A stretch of DNA of 64,000 nucleotides, from assembly GCF_947250645.1 (NCBI RefSeq), contig NZ_OX366334.1, positions 1,343,592-1,407,591 on the forward strand. Direction: 5' to 3'. Below are positions 27,667-37,495 of this stretch, piece after piece (position 1 is the stretch's first letter; every line of letters starts with the position of its first letter). The notes beneath the pieces are model-generated. The model did no database searches, had not been told where the DNA came from, and saw only the letters and a program-made list of their open reading frames with translations. A program made the position numbers and the translations under genes. The DNA comes from Wolbachia endosymbiont (group B) of Eucosma cana (lineage in GTDB: Bacteria; Pseudomonadota; Alphaproteobacteria; Rickettsiales; Anaplasmataceae).

Positions 27667-28533
27667 CTATGAGCTACTTTCGACATTAATAGCTGATTCA
27701 AGTTTTCTATTCAAAATTTTCAATATAAAATCCAATTCATTTGAGTTGTTATAACGTATCATGACTTTACCCTTAGAATTACTGTCATTAATTTTGATCT
27801 TTAACCCAAGCTGAGAAGATATAGCTCCTTCTAGTACTGCCATATCTTGATTTGTAGTACATTTATACTCTTTTTGATCATTATTTTGTTGTAAGTCTTT
27901 TATCAATTTTTCAGTTCGCCTAACGCTCAGGCCCTGAGAAACTATTCTTTTTGCAATACTTTCCGCATTTTTAACATTAACCAGCGCTCTTGAATGGCCC
28001 ATAGACAATTTTTTCTCGTTGATCATTGTTTTTACTCCATCAGGAAGTGATAATATTCGAATCATATTGGTTATGTGACTGCGGCTTTTGCCTAAAATTA
28101 AGGCTAATTCTTCATGTGTATAGGAGAATTCATCTATTAGTCTACTATACGCTTCACCTTCTTCTATTGGATTAATATCTTGCCTCTGTATGTTTTCAAT
28201 TATCGATACTTCCAAGCATTCCTTGTCATTTAAATTTTTTATGATAACCGGCACACTATCAAGATTTATGACCTTACTTGCTCGCCAACGACGTTCCCCT
28301 ACTACTATTTCATAACCGTCATTATTTGGATCTTTGCGCACCACAATAGGTTGTATGATACCATTTCTCTCTATCGAACCTGCAAGTTCTTTTAATGACT
28401 CCTCATCAAAATATTTTCTCGGCTGAAATTTGCTCGGGTGTAATAATGAAATAGGTAACCGATCTTCTTTATTATCATAATTATCGCCTATGAGGCCAGC
28501 AAGACCTCTACCTAAGCGCCTATTGTCCTTCAC
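27667..28533 (-). CDS. parB: Chromosome partitioning protein ParB
   Basis: 288 residues. An N-terminal R-rich segment (RRLGRGLAGLIGD), the CTPase/ParB-N motif VVGERRWRASK, an HTH (YTHEELALILGKSRSHITN) and a short C-terminal dimer domain. It loads and spreads at parS. No parS consensus was found by eye in the window. The ATG overlaps the stop of parA. Confidence 0.95.
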   Translation of the reverse strand: MKDNRRLGRGLAGLIGDNYDNKEDRLPISLLHPSKFQPRKYFDEESLKELAGSIERNGIIQPIVVRKDPNNDGYEIVVGERRWRASKVINLDSVPVIIKNLNDKECLEVSIIENIQRQDINPIEEGEAYSRLIDEFSYTHEELALILGKSRSHITNMIRILSLPDGVKTMINEKKLSMGHSRALVNVKNAESIAKRIVSQGLSVRRTEKLIKDLQQNNDQKEYKCTTNQDMAVLEGAISSQLGLKIKINDSNSKGKVMIRYNNSNELDFILKILNRKLESAINVESSS

Positions 28534-29369
28534 GCTGCACCCTCACTTACCAGCTTTTTCTCTTTAAAGATGCTCATGTGTTTCTTTAAAATTTCTTTTG
28601 CCAAACTTATATATGCTTGTGCACCAGGACACTTAAGATCATATACAATAGCAGGTTTCCCATGAGAAGGTGCTTCTGATAACCGCACATTACGTGGAAT
28701 AATAGTCTCATATAATGGAATAATCGTTTTATACACCTTATCATTTAAATATTGGCAAATATCATTTTTAATCTGTTCGCTAAGCTTGTTGCGCCTGTCA
28801 TACATTGTGAGCAATATTCCTTCTATTACTAAGAAAGGATTTAGGTTATTTCTTTTTATCAGCTCTACAGTCTTAACTAAATGGCTCAATCCTTCCAGAG
28901 CGAAAAATTCACACTGAAGAGGAACAATAATAGAGTTAGCAGCGGTCAGCGCATTGATAGTAAGCAGACCAAGCGATGGAGGACAGTCGATAATTATGTA
29001 CTCATAATTACGTACTTTCTCTAGCGTATCTTTTAGTACGAATTTTCCCCGCTCAAGTTGTGATAGCTCAATTTCTGCAGCTGATAAGTCAACTACTGAT
29101 GAAATTAGTGCTAAATTTGGAATTTCCTTTATATTGAAAATTGCCGATTCCACCAACTCACTTCCTCTGCTCAGCAGTATTTTGTATATATTTTTTTCTT
29201 CCCTACTACGATAAGAAATCCCGAATCCTGTGCTAGCATTTCCTTGAGGATCAAGATCTACCAATAAAGTACTTTTCCCCACAGCAGCAAAGGCTGTCGA
29301 TAAATTTATACTAGTTGTGGTTTTACCAACTCCACCCTTTTGATTTACTATTGCAATTATCTTGCTCAC
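28530..29369 (-). CDS. parA: Chromosome partitioning ATPase ParA (Soj)
   Basis: 279 residues. The deviant Walker A motif NQKGGVGKTTTSIN and the Walker B IIIDCPPSLGLLTIN are clear, with VDLDPQGNASTGFG between. With ParB it segregates the replicated origins. Same operon as parB with a 4-base overlap. Confidence 0.96.
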   Translation of the reverse strand: MSKIIAIVNQKGGVGKTTTSINLSTAFAAVGKSTLLVDLDPQGNASTGFGISYRSREEKNIYKILLSRGSELVESAIFNIKEIPNLALISSVVDLSAAEIELSQLERGKFVLKDTLEKVRNYEYIIIDCPPSLGLLTINALTAANSIIVPLQCEFFALEGLSHLVKTVELIKRNNLNPFLVIEGILLTMYDRRNKLSEQIKNDICQYLNDKVYKTIIPLYETIIPRNVRLSEAPSHGKPAIVYDLKCPGAQAYISLAKEILKKHMSIFKEKKLVSEGAA

Positions 29370-29453
29370 GCCTTTTATTTTATGTATAAAATAATCCTAT
29401 TGTATATATGCAAGAAATTTTTGCATTAGAATTTTTTTTGTTGCCAATCACAT

Positions 29454-31934
29454 TCAAAGTGGACTGCCTTTTTTTGTCTTGCACAACACATTGTGAACCT
29501 TATTTCCTAACTCATTCAGAGTAAATGGTTTTGGTAAAAAGTGAAAGTCTTCTATATTGATTTCATCACTCTTCAAAAAAGCATCTTCTGCATATCCAGA
29601 AATAAAAATAACTTTGATATTTGGCCTATGGATCAATGCTTCTTTAACTATTTCTGGGCCACTCACCTCTGGCATGATTACGTCAGTGATTATTAGATCT
29701 ATGTGTTGATTTTTTTTTCTAATGATCTCTAGTGCCTCGCTGCCTATACTCGCTTCTATTACATTCAAACCTTTTCTTGTAAGCGCCTTAGCAGTAAACT
29801 TCCTTACTGAATCTTCATCTTCAATTAATAGAATTATACCATTACCTTCAATTTCTACCGGTTTCTCTATTTCTTCACTATCTTCCTCTTTATCATTTTC
29901 ATCCGATATGTAAACTATGGGCAAAAATATGCTAAATTTAGTTCCATGATTTACTTTGCTAGCAACATAGATGTATCCTTCAGTTTGTTTAATAATGCCA
30001 TATACAGTAGAGAGGCCAAGACCTGTACCAGAAGTAATATCTTTGGTGGAAAAAAATGGGTCAAATGCCTTTTCAACTGTATCACTTGTCATTCCACACC
30101 CAGTATCAATTACTTCAATCACAACATAATTCCCATGTTCAATCATTTCCTTATCTGGAGAAAACATATCCTGAGGTGTAGAGTTTAATGAATTAATCTT
30201 TTGATTAAAGGTTCGTATAGTTAACTCTCCCCCCTTTTCCATAGCAGCGCCAGCATTAACTGCTAAGTTAAGCATAACTTGCTCTAATTGCCCTTGATCA
30301 GCCCTAACAGCACCCAAATCGCTACCATAATAAATATTAAATTTTATATTTTCACCTATTAATCTTTTAATCATTTCATAAAGATTAGCTATAGTACCAT
30401 TTACATTAATAATCTTTGGCTGCAAGGTTTGTCTTCTTGAAAAAGCAAGCAGTTGTCTTACTAAATTTGACCCACGTTTTGCATTTTGCTGTATCTGTAT
30501 TATATCTCCAAAAGATGGATCACTAGCTGAGTGTTGGAGTAAAAGCAAATCACAAAATCCTATTATCCCGGTTAATATATTGTTAAAATCATGTGCAATT
30601 CCACCCGCTAACTGCCCTATAGCTTGCACCTTTTGATAATGCTCAAGTTTTATCTCTAGTTTCTTACGTTCAGTATTATCAATAAAATAACAAAGTATGA
30701 ACATCACTTTATTATGAAGGAACTTATTGAAATATATTTTCATATTATTACCACCATTGAGCTGCACGTCAAAAGACGCATTATTTATCCTATTGCTCGA
30801 AAAATATTCACGTACTTTCGTATGATAACTATCTAACATCAATGCAAAGATAGAATCATTATTTGGCCCCGCAAGTTTTATTAATGCTGTATTTTTCTTT
30901 ATAAAATTGCCATTTATGTCGCATTGTGCAATAGCAATTGACGAATTTGTAAAACAAGGGTGTAGTTGATAATCAACAATATTTGATTCAGTTGGTGTTA
31001 TAAAGCCATGTATATAGCTATGATTGTATTTATCACAAAATATAGCAGTACTCATATAAGCCTTAAATGGAGCACCGCTTATAGTAAAAAACATAATTTC
31101 ATTTTTGGTTATTGTATCGTCATACTTAGATTGAGATATAAAATCATTGATTGAGCTACCTTTTTCCAATTTTTTTAGTTCAAACATGTCTAAAAATCTT
31201 TTATTTACAGATAAGATACCTCCTTTTGTATTTGCAACGTAAGTTGCTATATTGTGTTTCTCTATCAACTCTTCATATACCTGCTCTTTGTTTACCTGTG
31301 TTGCCTTCAGTACAAAATACCCATTCGGTCTTGCTATTGGTGCTAATGACAAATTTAAAGTCTTATTACTATTTATAGCAATTTGTGGATTATCCGGTAT
31401 TGGTTCAGAGAGCAAAAGAAAATTAGATACTCTACTCTTCTTGCTTAAGGAAATGCATACTTGTACAGAAGTGTTATTTCTTAACGCATGATAGAGTGAT
31501 TTTCTGTCTTTTTCTGAAACATCTCCTGCTTCAAGAATTTTATCTAGCGTAACATCATCGTTTATGTGATCTTTAAACCTTTCGTAGAATCTAGCATCAG
31601 CATAAATAATACCCTCATCTTTATGTAAAATGAGACAAAACTCTGTATTATGATTTAGCGCATTTGCAAATATTGCATTTTGAAACTCTATGATATTAAG
31701 TAGATACTTGTAACGTTTTATATTATATATCACAAAGAGAATCATTAGAGTGCTAGTTAATAAATTAATCTCTATATTAACATTCTGACTATATACATTA
31801 GAAAAATAGAGTACTGATATTGCTATTGGAGGTAAGAACATAATGACTGCCATCACAATAATTGACATCCCATAATTTCTTAGTATGAAGTCAACTCTGT
31901 TCTCTTTTTTGTTATCTATGTATCTTTTACTCAT
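29454..31934 (-). CDS. cckA: Hybrid sensor histidine kinase CckA
   Basis: About 826 residues from the ATG at 31934; the frame also opens at 31958. Two N-terminal membrane helices (IIVMAVIMFLPPIAISVLYF, NLLTSTLMILFVIYNI), PAS-like regions, then HisKA with IGQLAGGIAHDFNNILTG (phosphoacceptor His), HATPase_c (QVMLNLAVNAGAAM, DTGCGM, GTGLGLSTV) and a C-terminal receiver (DLIITDVIMPEVSG, with the phospho-Asp, and KPF). In alphaproteobacteria CckA feeds phosphate through ChpT to CtrA. The window also holds the chpT-like locus at 61.8 kb. Confidence 0.93.
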   Translation of the reverse strand: MSKRYIDNKKENRVDFILRNYGMSIIVMAVIMFLPPIAISVLYFSNVYSQNVNIEINLLTSTLMILFVIYNIKRYKYLLNIIEFQNAIFANALNHNTEFCLILHKDEGIIYADARFYERFKDHINDDVTLDKILEAGDVSEKDRKSLYHALRNNTSVQVCISLSKKSRVSNFLLLSEPIPDNPQIAINSNKTLNLSLAPIARPNGYFVLKATQVNKEQVYEELIEKHNIATYVANTKGGILSVNKRFLDMFELKKLEKGSSINDFISQSKYDDTITKNEIMFFTISGAPFKAYMSTAIFCDKYNHSYIHGFITPTESNIVDYQLHPCFTNSSIAIAQCDINGNFIKKNTALIKLAGPNNDSIFALMLDSYHTKVREYFSSNRINNASFDVQLNGGNNMKIYFNKFLHNKVMFILCYFIDNTERKKLEIKLEHYQKVQAIGQLAGGIAHDFNNILTGIIGFCDLLLLQHSASDPSFGDIIQIQQNAKRGSNLVRQLLAFSRRQTLQPKIINVNGTIANLYEMIKRLIGENIKFNIYYGSDLGAVRADQGQLEQVMLNLAVNAGAAMEKGGELTIRTFNQKINSLNSTPQDMFSPDKEMIEHGNYVVIEVIDTGCGMTSDTVEKAFDPFFSTKDITSGTGLGLSTVYGIIKQTEGYIYVASKVNHGTKFSIFLPIVYISDENDKEEDSEEIEKPVEIEGNGIILLIEDEDSVRKFTAKALTRKGLNVIEASIGSEALEIIRKKNQHIDLIITDVIMPEVSGPEIVKEALIHRPNIKVIFISGYAEDAFLKSDEINIEDFHFLPKPFTLNELGNKVHNVLCKTKKGSPL

Positions 31935-32092
31935 TATTATTGCTTGGCATCCTTGCACATATAAAAATATTCTACTATATTGATTTAATTATTATAGATT
32001 TATTAACATCCTTGATGGGTAGTTACTATCCCAATCTAATTAAGTCCTGTAAATATAGAGTACAATAATATTAATAGCCAACAGAAGGCATT

Positions 32093-32917
32093 ATGGAAGA
32101 ACAAAAAATACAAGCATTTAAATGGTTCTGCGCACTGAGAAACAAGATCACCGAATCTTTCTTATCAATTGAGGTGCAGTCATTCACAGAACCAAAAATC
32201 GAAAAAAGAAAGTGGAACCGACCAGGTGGAGGAAGTGGTGAATCTACAATTATCTTTGGTAATATTTTTGAAAAAGTTGGAGTAAACGTTTCAAGAGTAT
32301 ACGGAAAGCTTGCAGACTCAGCCATTAATGAAATTCCTGGTGCAAGTGAAAGCAATGGAGAGTTTTGGGCAAGCGGTATATCTTTAGTGTCTCACATGCA
32401 ATCTCCCCTTATCCCTGCAGCACATATGAACACAAGGCTGATATATACCTCAAAACAATGGTTTGGTGGAGGAATGGACTTTACTCCAATTTATAAAGAT
32501 GAGGGAGATTGCAAGTATATTCACGAATCAATTAAAGCAACTTGCGATGAGTTCAACATCGAATATTATCCGAAATTTAAAAAGCAATGTGATGATTACT
32601 TTTTTTTACAACATAGAAAAGAGCCACGTGGTATTGGTGGAATTTTTTATGACAATCTAACTTCTGGCAACTGGAAAAATGATTTTGAGTTCACAAAAGC
32701 AGTAGGTGAAGCATTTTTAGAAATTTACTTACACATCATACACAAACATATGCAAAAATCTTGGACAAAAGAACAACGAGAAGAACAATTGATAAAACGT
32801 GGCAGATATGTGGAGTTCAATCTTCTTTATGATCGTGGTACAAGGTTTGGTTTAATGACTAATGGTAACCCCGATGCAATTATGATGTCGATGCCGCCTC
32901 TTGTTAAGTGGGTGTGA
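32093..32917 (+). CDS. hemF: Oxygen-dependent coproporphyrinogen-III oxidase
   Basis: 274 residues. RPGGGSGESTIIFGNIFEKV, WFGGGMDFTPIY, LQHRKEPRGIGGIFYDN and FNLLYDRGTRFGLM are family blocks. It decarboxylates coproporphyrinogen III to protoporphyrinogen IX in haem synthesis, needing oxygen. Divergent from cckA; downstream begins accessory DNA. Confidence 0.96.
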   Translation: MEEQKIQAFKWFCALRNKITESFLSIEVQSFTEPKIEKRKWNRPGGGSGESTIIFGNIFEKVGVNVSRVYGKLADSAINEIPGASESNGEFWASGISLVSHMQSPLIPAAHMNTRLIYTSKQWFGGGMDFTPIYKDEGDCKYIHESIKATCDEFNIEYYPKFKKQCDDYFFLQHRKEPRGIGGIFYDNLTSGNWKNDFEFTKAVGEAFLEIYLHIIHKHMQKSWTKEQREEQLIKRGRYVEFNLLYDRGTRFGLMTNGNPDAIMMSMPPLVKWV

Positions 32918-32999
32918 AAAGCGGTTATTAATATAAAATAAATCGTTATAGTTTAAAATTGTACCACAATGGTGAGCTTTTGTATAGAGGGGTACAATC

Positions 33000-33329
33000 A
33001 TGGGTATAGTAGATAGTTTTTTAATTAAATCCGCTAGAAATAGCAATATAAGAGGCGTGAGGCTAGCTTTAAGTCTTCATAATATAGTAAACAGCTTTGA
33101 AAAACTCTTTTCTAGAATTAATCCTTTTAGGAACAAGGGGTCATTTGACTTGAATAATGATCAAACTTTAAATCGAGCTTTAGAGTATGCAGTAACAAAT
33201 CTTGATCATAATGTAATGACGTTACTTATTAGTGCTGGAGCAAATATTAGTGAAATAAATAATAGTATAGGAAATGTAATCCTTCAATACAAAAGAGCAT
33301 CAGAAGCTATGCAGTACGGAGATAAGGAC
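33000..33329 (+). pseudogene. 5' part of an ankyrin-like / EPIYA-motif gene, split by IS3 copy D
   Basis: ATG with GAGGGG at ribosome-binding distance. 110 codons: a short helical start, then DQTLNRALEYAVTNLDHNV followed by MTLLISAGANISEINN, which reads as one ankyrin repeat. The frame runs into the element at GDKD. Keeping one TATA at the junction puts it in frame with the downstream part at 34626, giving a protein of about 360 residues. Flanks show no exact duplication, so joining two formerly separate fragments by recombination is an alternative. Confidence 0.65.
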
Positions 33330-33440
33330 TATAATGCACCCATTTGTCTAGACCATTTTTTTCAAAGTGATCCGATTTTTAAAATGAATATGTTGATAAA
33401 TACGTCGACACACATTTAAAGTATTTATCAATATATTCAT

Positions 33441-34202
33441 TTACTGTTTATGATAATAAAGATCAGCAGGAACTTTATAATGTAGAGTCTGATGTCGCCT
33501 TCTATAGTTATACCAAGCAACAAAATCATTTATTATAAGATTTAAATCTCTGATACTATTTGGTCTATAATAATATATAGCTTCTTGCTTTAAAGTTCTC
33601 CATAAGCGCTCAACAAATATATTGTCGAAGCAACGTCCTTTATGGTCCATACTGATTTTAATATTAGCACGCTCTAATTCCATAATAAAGTTGTAGCTAG
33701 TAAACTGCACCCCCTGATCACTATTAAAAATCTCAGGTTTACCTTGTTTTAGAGCTTCTTTGAGAGTATAAAGGCAAAATCCAGCATCGAGATATGGTGA
33801 TAATGAATGAGCAATAATATAGCGACTATACAAGTCCATTATTGCCACAAAATAGATAAACTTACCTTCTACCATAATATATGTTATATCAGTAGCCCAT
33901 ACCTGATTAACTCTACAAATAATCAAATCTTTGAGTAAATAAGGATATATTTTATGCTTTTTTTCTTTAATACTTGTATTACATCTTTTTCTACAATACA
34001 GCCCACTAATCTTCATTTTTTTCATAATTCTTAAGATTTTTTTGTGATTGACTACTACTCCACTCGCTATGATTTCAGCAGTAATTTTACGATATCCATA
34101 ACGGCAATCAGAAGCCAAATATACTTCTTGAATCAAATTTGCTACTTCACTTTCGTTATTAATTATAGGCCTATAATATAGGCTAGATCTGCAAATCCCC
34201 AA
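33441..34202 (-). CDS. IS3-family transposase OrfB (copy D)
   Basis: Translation identical to the other copies; catalytic D, D, E present. Confidence 0.92.
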   Translation of the reverse strand: MGICRSSLYYRPIINNESEVANLIQEVYLASDCRYGYRKITAEIIASGVVVNHKKILRIMKKMKISGLYCRKRCNTSIKEKKHKIYPYLLKDLIICRVNQVWATDITYIMVEGKFIYFVAIMDLYSRYIIAHSLSPYLDAGFCLYTLKEALKQGKPEIFNSDQGVQFTSYNFIMELERANIKISMDHKGRCFDNIFVERLWRTLKQEAIYYYRPNSIRDLNLIINDFVAWYNYRRRHQTLHYKVPADLYYHKQ

Positions 34203-34270
34203 TAAATCAGCCTGTTTCCTAATTGACAGATCAGAATCTTTTTCTATAAACCTTACTCTATCTTTTTTGC

Positions 34271-34555
34271 TTATTTCAGTAATTTTTTTTTCAAATAGCT
34301 ATTTTCCACTGTCAATTCTCCTATTACTTTATGTAAACTTTCTATTTCTTGCGCTAAGATTCTTTGTTTTCTCGCACTTTCACTTTCTTCAACAAATAGG
34401 TCTTTTAACCTTGCCAATACTCTATCACGCCAATCATATAGATTTGTTGATGGTATTTTATATTCACTACATATCTCAGCTGTGCTTTTTTGATTTTTTA
34501 TTGCTTCCAAAGCTATCTTTGCTTTTAACTCTGGTTCATATTTTTTTGTTGCCAT
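34271..34555 (-). CDS. IS3-family transposase OrfA (copy D)
   Basis: Translation identical to the other copies. Confidence 0.92.
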   Translation of the reverse strand: MATKKYEPELKAKIALEAIKNQKSTAEICSEYKIPSTNLYDWRDRVLARLKDLFVEESESARKQRILAQEIESLHKVIGELTVENSYLKKKLLK

Positions 34556-34625
34556 ACTTTTACCCCTTTACCTTCCTACTCGGATCAACCATTTTTTTTT
34601 GGTCTAGTTTATGGGGTGCATTATA

Positions 34626-35374
34626 GAAAAGAAATATTGGAGATTTTGAAACAAACGGAAAGTTGTGACAAGCTTAAAGAGGAAGTAGAGCTAAAATTTA
34701 AGGCCAACTCACCTAAAAAACCTCCTAGAATTTTTGAGCACGATGATATTTTACTTTTAAAAGAGCCCATTTATGATGAGGTATATGACGCTAAGGTTAG
34801 TAACTCATTAGAAGAGTTGAGCGTATCGGAAGAATCCATTTATGCTGAAGTATATGATTTGCATAAAAGATCTACTGAAAATTTATCATTGAAAGATAGT
34901 GGTTGTTCTAGTATATCAGGAGAACCTATTTATGAAGATGTAGATGATTTCTCAGAGCAAAAAAAGCCCACTAGCTTAAATCATAAAGAGCAACCAGAGC
35001 CTATTTATGCTAAGGTAGATTTATCGAAAAAGAGATCAGAAAGACAAGCAAAACATATAAAAGATAATTCTGGGACTTATCATGGATTAGTGCAGGATAA
35101 AGTGAATAATTTGCAAGTAAAACTAAATGAGCAAAGTGCTAATAAGCCAGCGAGTCAGCAAATCAAGACCAAGGCTGGCTTTAACGTAAAAGAAATAAGG
35201 CAAAATTTTGAGCGTAGAGATTCTGGATACGATTCTGGCTATGATTCAGATACAAAAGTTGAACAAAAATTAGAATTAGGATCTAAAGCTCCTAAATCTG
35301 AGATAGGTTCAGTAAGCATTGAACATGGGGTAATAGGAGGCTGTCGATATAAAATCACTGATATATCACTCTAA
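34626..35374 (+). pseudogene. 3' part of the split gene: four EPIYA-like tyrosine motifs
   Basis: About 249 codons of hydrophilic, probably disordered sequence. Four motifs of the form E-P/S-I-Y-x-x-V occur at 34763 (EPIYDEV), 34832 (ESIYAEV), 34922 (EPIYEDV) and 34997 (EPIYAKV). The spacing is 69, 90 and 75 bases. A DSGYDSGYDSD stretch follows. EPIYA-type motifs are phosphorylated by host Src/Abl kinases in effectors such as CagA, Tarp and Anaplasma AnkA. With the ankyrin-like N-terminus, the intact gene would resemble an AnkA-type effector by design, not by detectable homology. A GTG within the element end could still start this piece. Confidence 0.65.
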
Positions 35375-35410
35375 CTGTGTGATTCAAAATAATTGAATTG
35401 ACTTTATACG

Positions 35411-35416
35411 TATAAT
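35411..35416 (+). promoter_or_regulatory. Putative -10 box of tRNA-Glu
   Basis: A perfect TATAAT lies 26 bases before the tRNA 5' end, after the stop of the EPIYA-like gene. The -35 region is not convincing (TTGAAT or TTGACT at poor spacing). Confidence 0.4.
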
Positions 35417-35442
35417 CGATATAACTCAGTTAGATCCAAGTC

Positions 35443-35514
35443 GACTCTTTCGTCTAGTGGTTAGGACACCACCCTTTCACGGTGGTAACACGGGTTCAAA
35501 TCCCGTAAGAGTCA
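35443..35514 (+). tRNA. tRNA-Glu (TTC)
   Basis: Acceptor GACTCTT pairs with AAGAGTC, discriminator A. Anticodon stem CCACC/GGTGG encloses ctTTCac, anticodon TTC. The T-arm is GGGTTCAAATCCC. No encoded CCA. Confidence 0.95.
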
Positions 35515-35546
35515 CTCAAACAGAATGCAAATAACTAAAGTTTTGA

Positions 35547-35978
35547 ATGAAAAAAATTAGGCTTTATGTTGAAGAAGCTTTATCACAAAATGTAAGTTTG
35601 GCGCTTCATCCACGACAAAGTCACTATATTTACAATGTAATGCGGCTTAAGAAGCATGATAACATCTATCTTTTTAATGGAAAGGATGGAGAATGGTTAG
35701 GAGAAGTAGTGAATATATCAAGTAAATCGACAAAAATTATAATAAAAGAACGCACTAAACAACAACAACATGAAAAAAATCTATATTTGTATTGTGCTCT
35801 GGTAAAAAGCGGCGCCTTAAGCAACATAGTAAGACAAGCAACTGAAATGGGAGTAACCTGCATTCAATTTATTTCAACAGAACGTACAGTAGTAAAAAAC
35901 ATTAACCTAAGTAGAGCGAAATTACAGGCAATTGAAGCTGCGGAACAATCTGGTAGGATAAGTTCTCTAATTGCATAA
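35547..35978 (+). pseudogene. rsmE: Truncated 16S rRNA (uracil1498-N3)-methyltransferase RsmE
   Basis: 143 codons of a family that is usually 230-250. The N-terminal PUA-like domain (LHPRQSHYIYNVMRLKKHD, then LFNGKDGEWLG) and the start of the SPOUT domain (LVKSGALSNIVRQATEMGV and EAAEQSGR) are normal. The frame then stops after eight more residues, so the AdoMet-binding trefoil knot is lost. The lost 3' half is not found before the IS110-type genes. Probably non-functional. Confidence 0.88.
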
Positions 35979-36475
35979 AAGTCAACAATAATTTTTTGTA
36001 TCATGAAAAATATTTTTTGATGTAAAATTCAGCTCTAATACAACCTTTTATTTATTATTGTATTATCTTATTCAATCAAAAGAGGTTTTATTGGCAATAA
36101 AAACATCAACACTAATTTCCAATTAATCTCTTTTAAACTATGTAGCCAATGAATATGTGGATAAATACGTCCACACAAACTTAAAGTATTTATCCACATA
36201 TTCATTAAGCTTATAAAAACTAAGGTATCATTCTTTTCCTCTATAGTCTTAATGATTTTACATAAGTTAAAAGTAGCATGCTTCCATTGTTCTCTCCGCG
36301 GTCTAATATGGCTAATTTATATTGTAGCCAAGCCGCACTATACTTGTTAGGCGGAAGTGGACGGCAACATGTACGCCACGAAGTCTATGCTTCAACTTAT
36401 CCTCTTGCTTATCCCTTCCATCGGCATTGCTATCTTTACTTTCAGTAAAATTATCGTTTTATACTTCTTTAGTGT
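35979..36475. other. Non-coding gap between rsmE remnant and IS110-family gene
   Basis: AT-rich DNA holding a 59-bp palindrome (separate entry). From 36241 to 36384 the minus strand has a 48-codon frame (NKYSAAWLQYKLAILDRGEN) that reads like a coding relic of unknown origin. Part of the right side may be the non-coding end of the IS110-family element. No intact gene is seen. Confidence 0.5.
36148..36206. repeat. 59-bp palindrome containing two DnaA-box sequences
   Basis: Two perfect 21-base arms (first arm begins aatgaatatgtggataaat) flank a 17-base loop. Each arm contains TTATCCACA, the DnaA-box consensus, in opposite orientations (36156-36164 and 36190-36198). The same palindrome with a few changes lies between the orfB stop and right terminus of each complete IS3 copy (for example 15914-15972). 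Confidence 0.85.
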
Positions 36476-37495
36476 TTATTGATAGCAAAACTCTTTTCTA
36501 TCGATTAGCATCTTGTGCATAATCACGGCTAATTTTCTTGCTACTGCAACAATTGCTTTTTTCATGCCCTTTTTCTTTTTAAGCTTCAATCCCCAGCTTC
36601 TTAATTTAAATGTCCTTTTACATTTTACCAGTAAGACCTGCGCGGCTTCATATAACATATTCCTACAGTCCACTGGTCCCATTTTTGATATACTTCCGTG
36701 TCGATCAATCTCACCAGAAGCGTACTGTCTTGGACTTAATCCCATATAGGCTCCAACTGTATAAGATGTTTCAAACCTATGCAGATCATCTATTGCAGCT
36801 TTATATGTCATTGCTACTATAATACCAACTCCTGGAACAGTAGTTAATAATTTACAATCCTCATCTTTTTTGCTTTGTTCTGAGAGCATTTTATCAAGTT
36901 TTCTTGTTGATTCTTCTATTATTTCTAAACTATGTACTAATGATTCAATTGAGGTTTGGCTAATTTCATCTAGATTATTAACCATTTCTTGCACTTTTAA
37001 AGCAAAGTTTGCAGAACTAAGACGTTGATTAACTTTTATCCCGTATATTTTCAGTAATCCCCTTATTGTTCCCGCAATTTGCTCTCTGCAACGTATTAAT
37101 TGTCTTCTGCTTCCAAGTATTATTTTAACCTGACAAGCTTCGTCTGATTTTACTAATACCTCCTTAAATAGCCCAACTCTCATCATTTGTGCTATGCCTC
37201 TTGCATCATTTTTATCATTCTTATTGATTCTCGCAGATAATGCTGCTGCCATATGCCTTGCATCTACACAAGTTACTGGTAATCCAAGATTCCTCAACTC
37301 TTTGCACATCGATATTGATAATTGCCCGCTTTCTATTCCTATGGACTCGTATTTTTTGTTTTGACCAAGCAGAAACTCAGCTATTGCACTGCTTTCACTT
37401 GCAACAACCCCTTCTTTAACAATTTTTCCTTTCTCATCAATGATACTAATAAAAGTTTCTTTGAGTGAGACATCTAACCCGCTATAATGTTTCAT
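36476..37495 (-). CDS. IS110-family transposase (first type)
   Basis: 339 residues, full length. The N-terminal RuvC-like DEDD domain shows Asp in SGLDVSLKETFISI, Glu in IGIESGQ and the Asp pair in RINKNDKNDARGIAQ. The C-terminal Tnp domain has LLTTVPGVGIIVAMT and HGSISKMGPVDCRNMLYEAA with the catalytic Ser. Elements of this family move without terminal inverted repeats and use an RNA made from their non-coding end. The non-coding flank upstream is 37496-37667. Confidence 0.92.
   Translation of the reverse strand: MKHYSGLDVSLKETFISIIDEKGKIVKEGVVASESSAIAEFLLGQNKKYESIGIESGQLSISMCKELRNLGLPVTCVDARHMAAALSARINKNDKNDARGIAQMMRVGLFKEVLVKSDEACQVKIILGSRRQLIRCREQIAGTIRGLLKIYGIKVNQRLSSANFALKVQEMVNNLDEISQTSIESLVHSLEIIEESTRKLDKMLSEQSKKDEDCKLLTTVPGVGIIVAMTYKAAIDDLHRFETSYTVGAYMGLSPRQYASGEIDRHGSISKMGPVDCRNMLYEAAQVLLVKCKRTFKLRSWGLKLKKKKGMKKAIVAVARKLAVIMHKMLIDRKEFCYQ

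Larger units (their letters stand above)
33330..34625 (-). mobile_element. IS3-type element copy D, complete
   Basis: 1296 bp with intact ends, inserted opposite to the host gene. The flanking triplets are gac and gaa. The right terminus supplies an in-frame GTG (34616) that could start the downstream gene piece. Confidence 0.95.
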
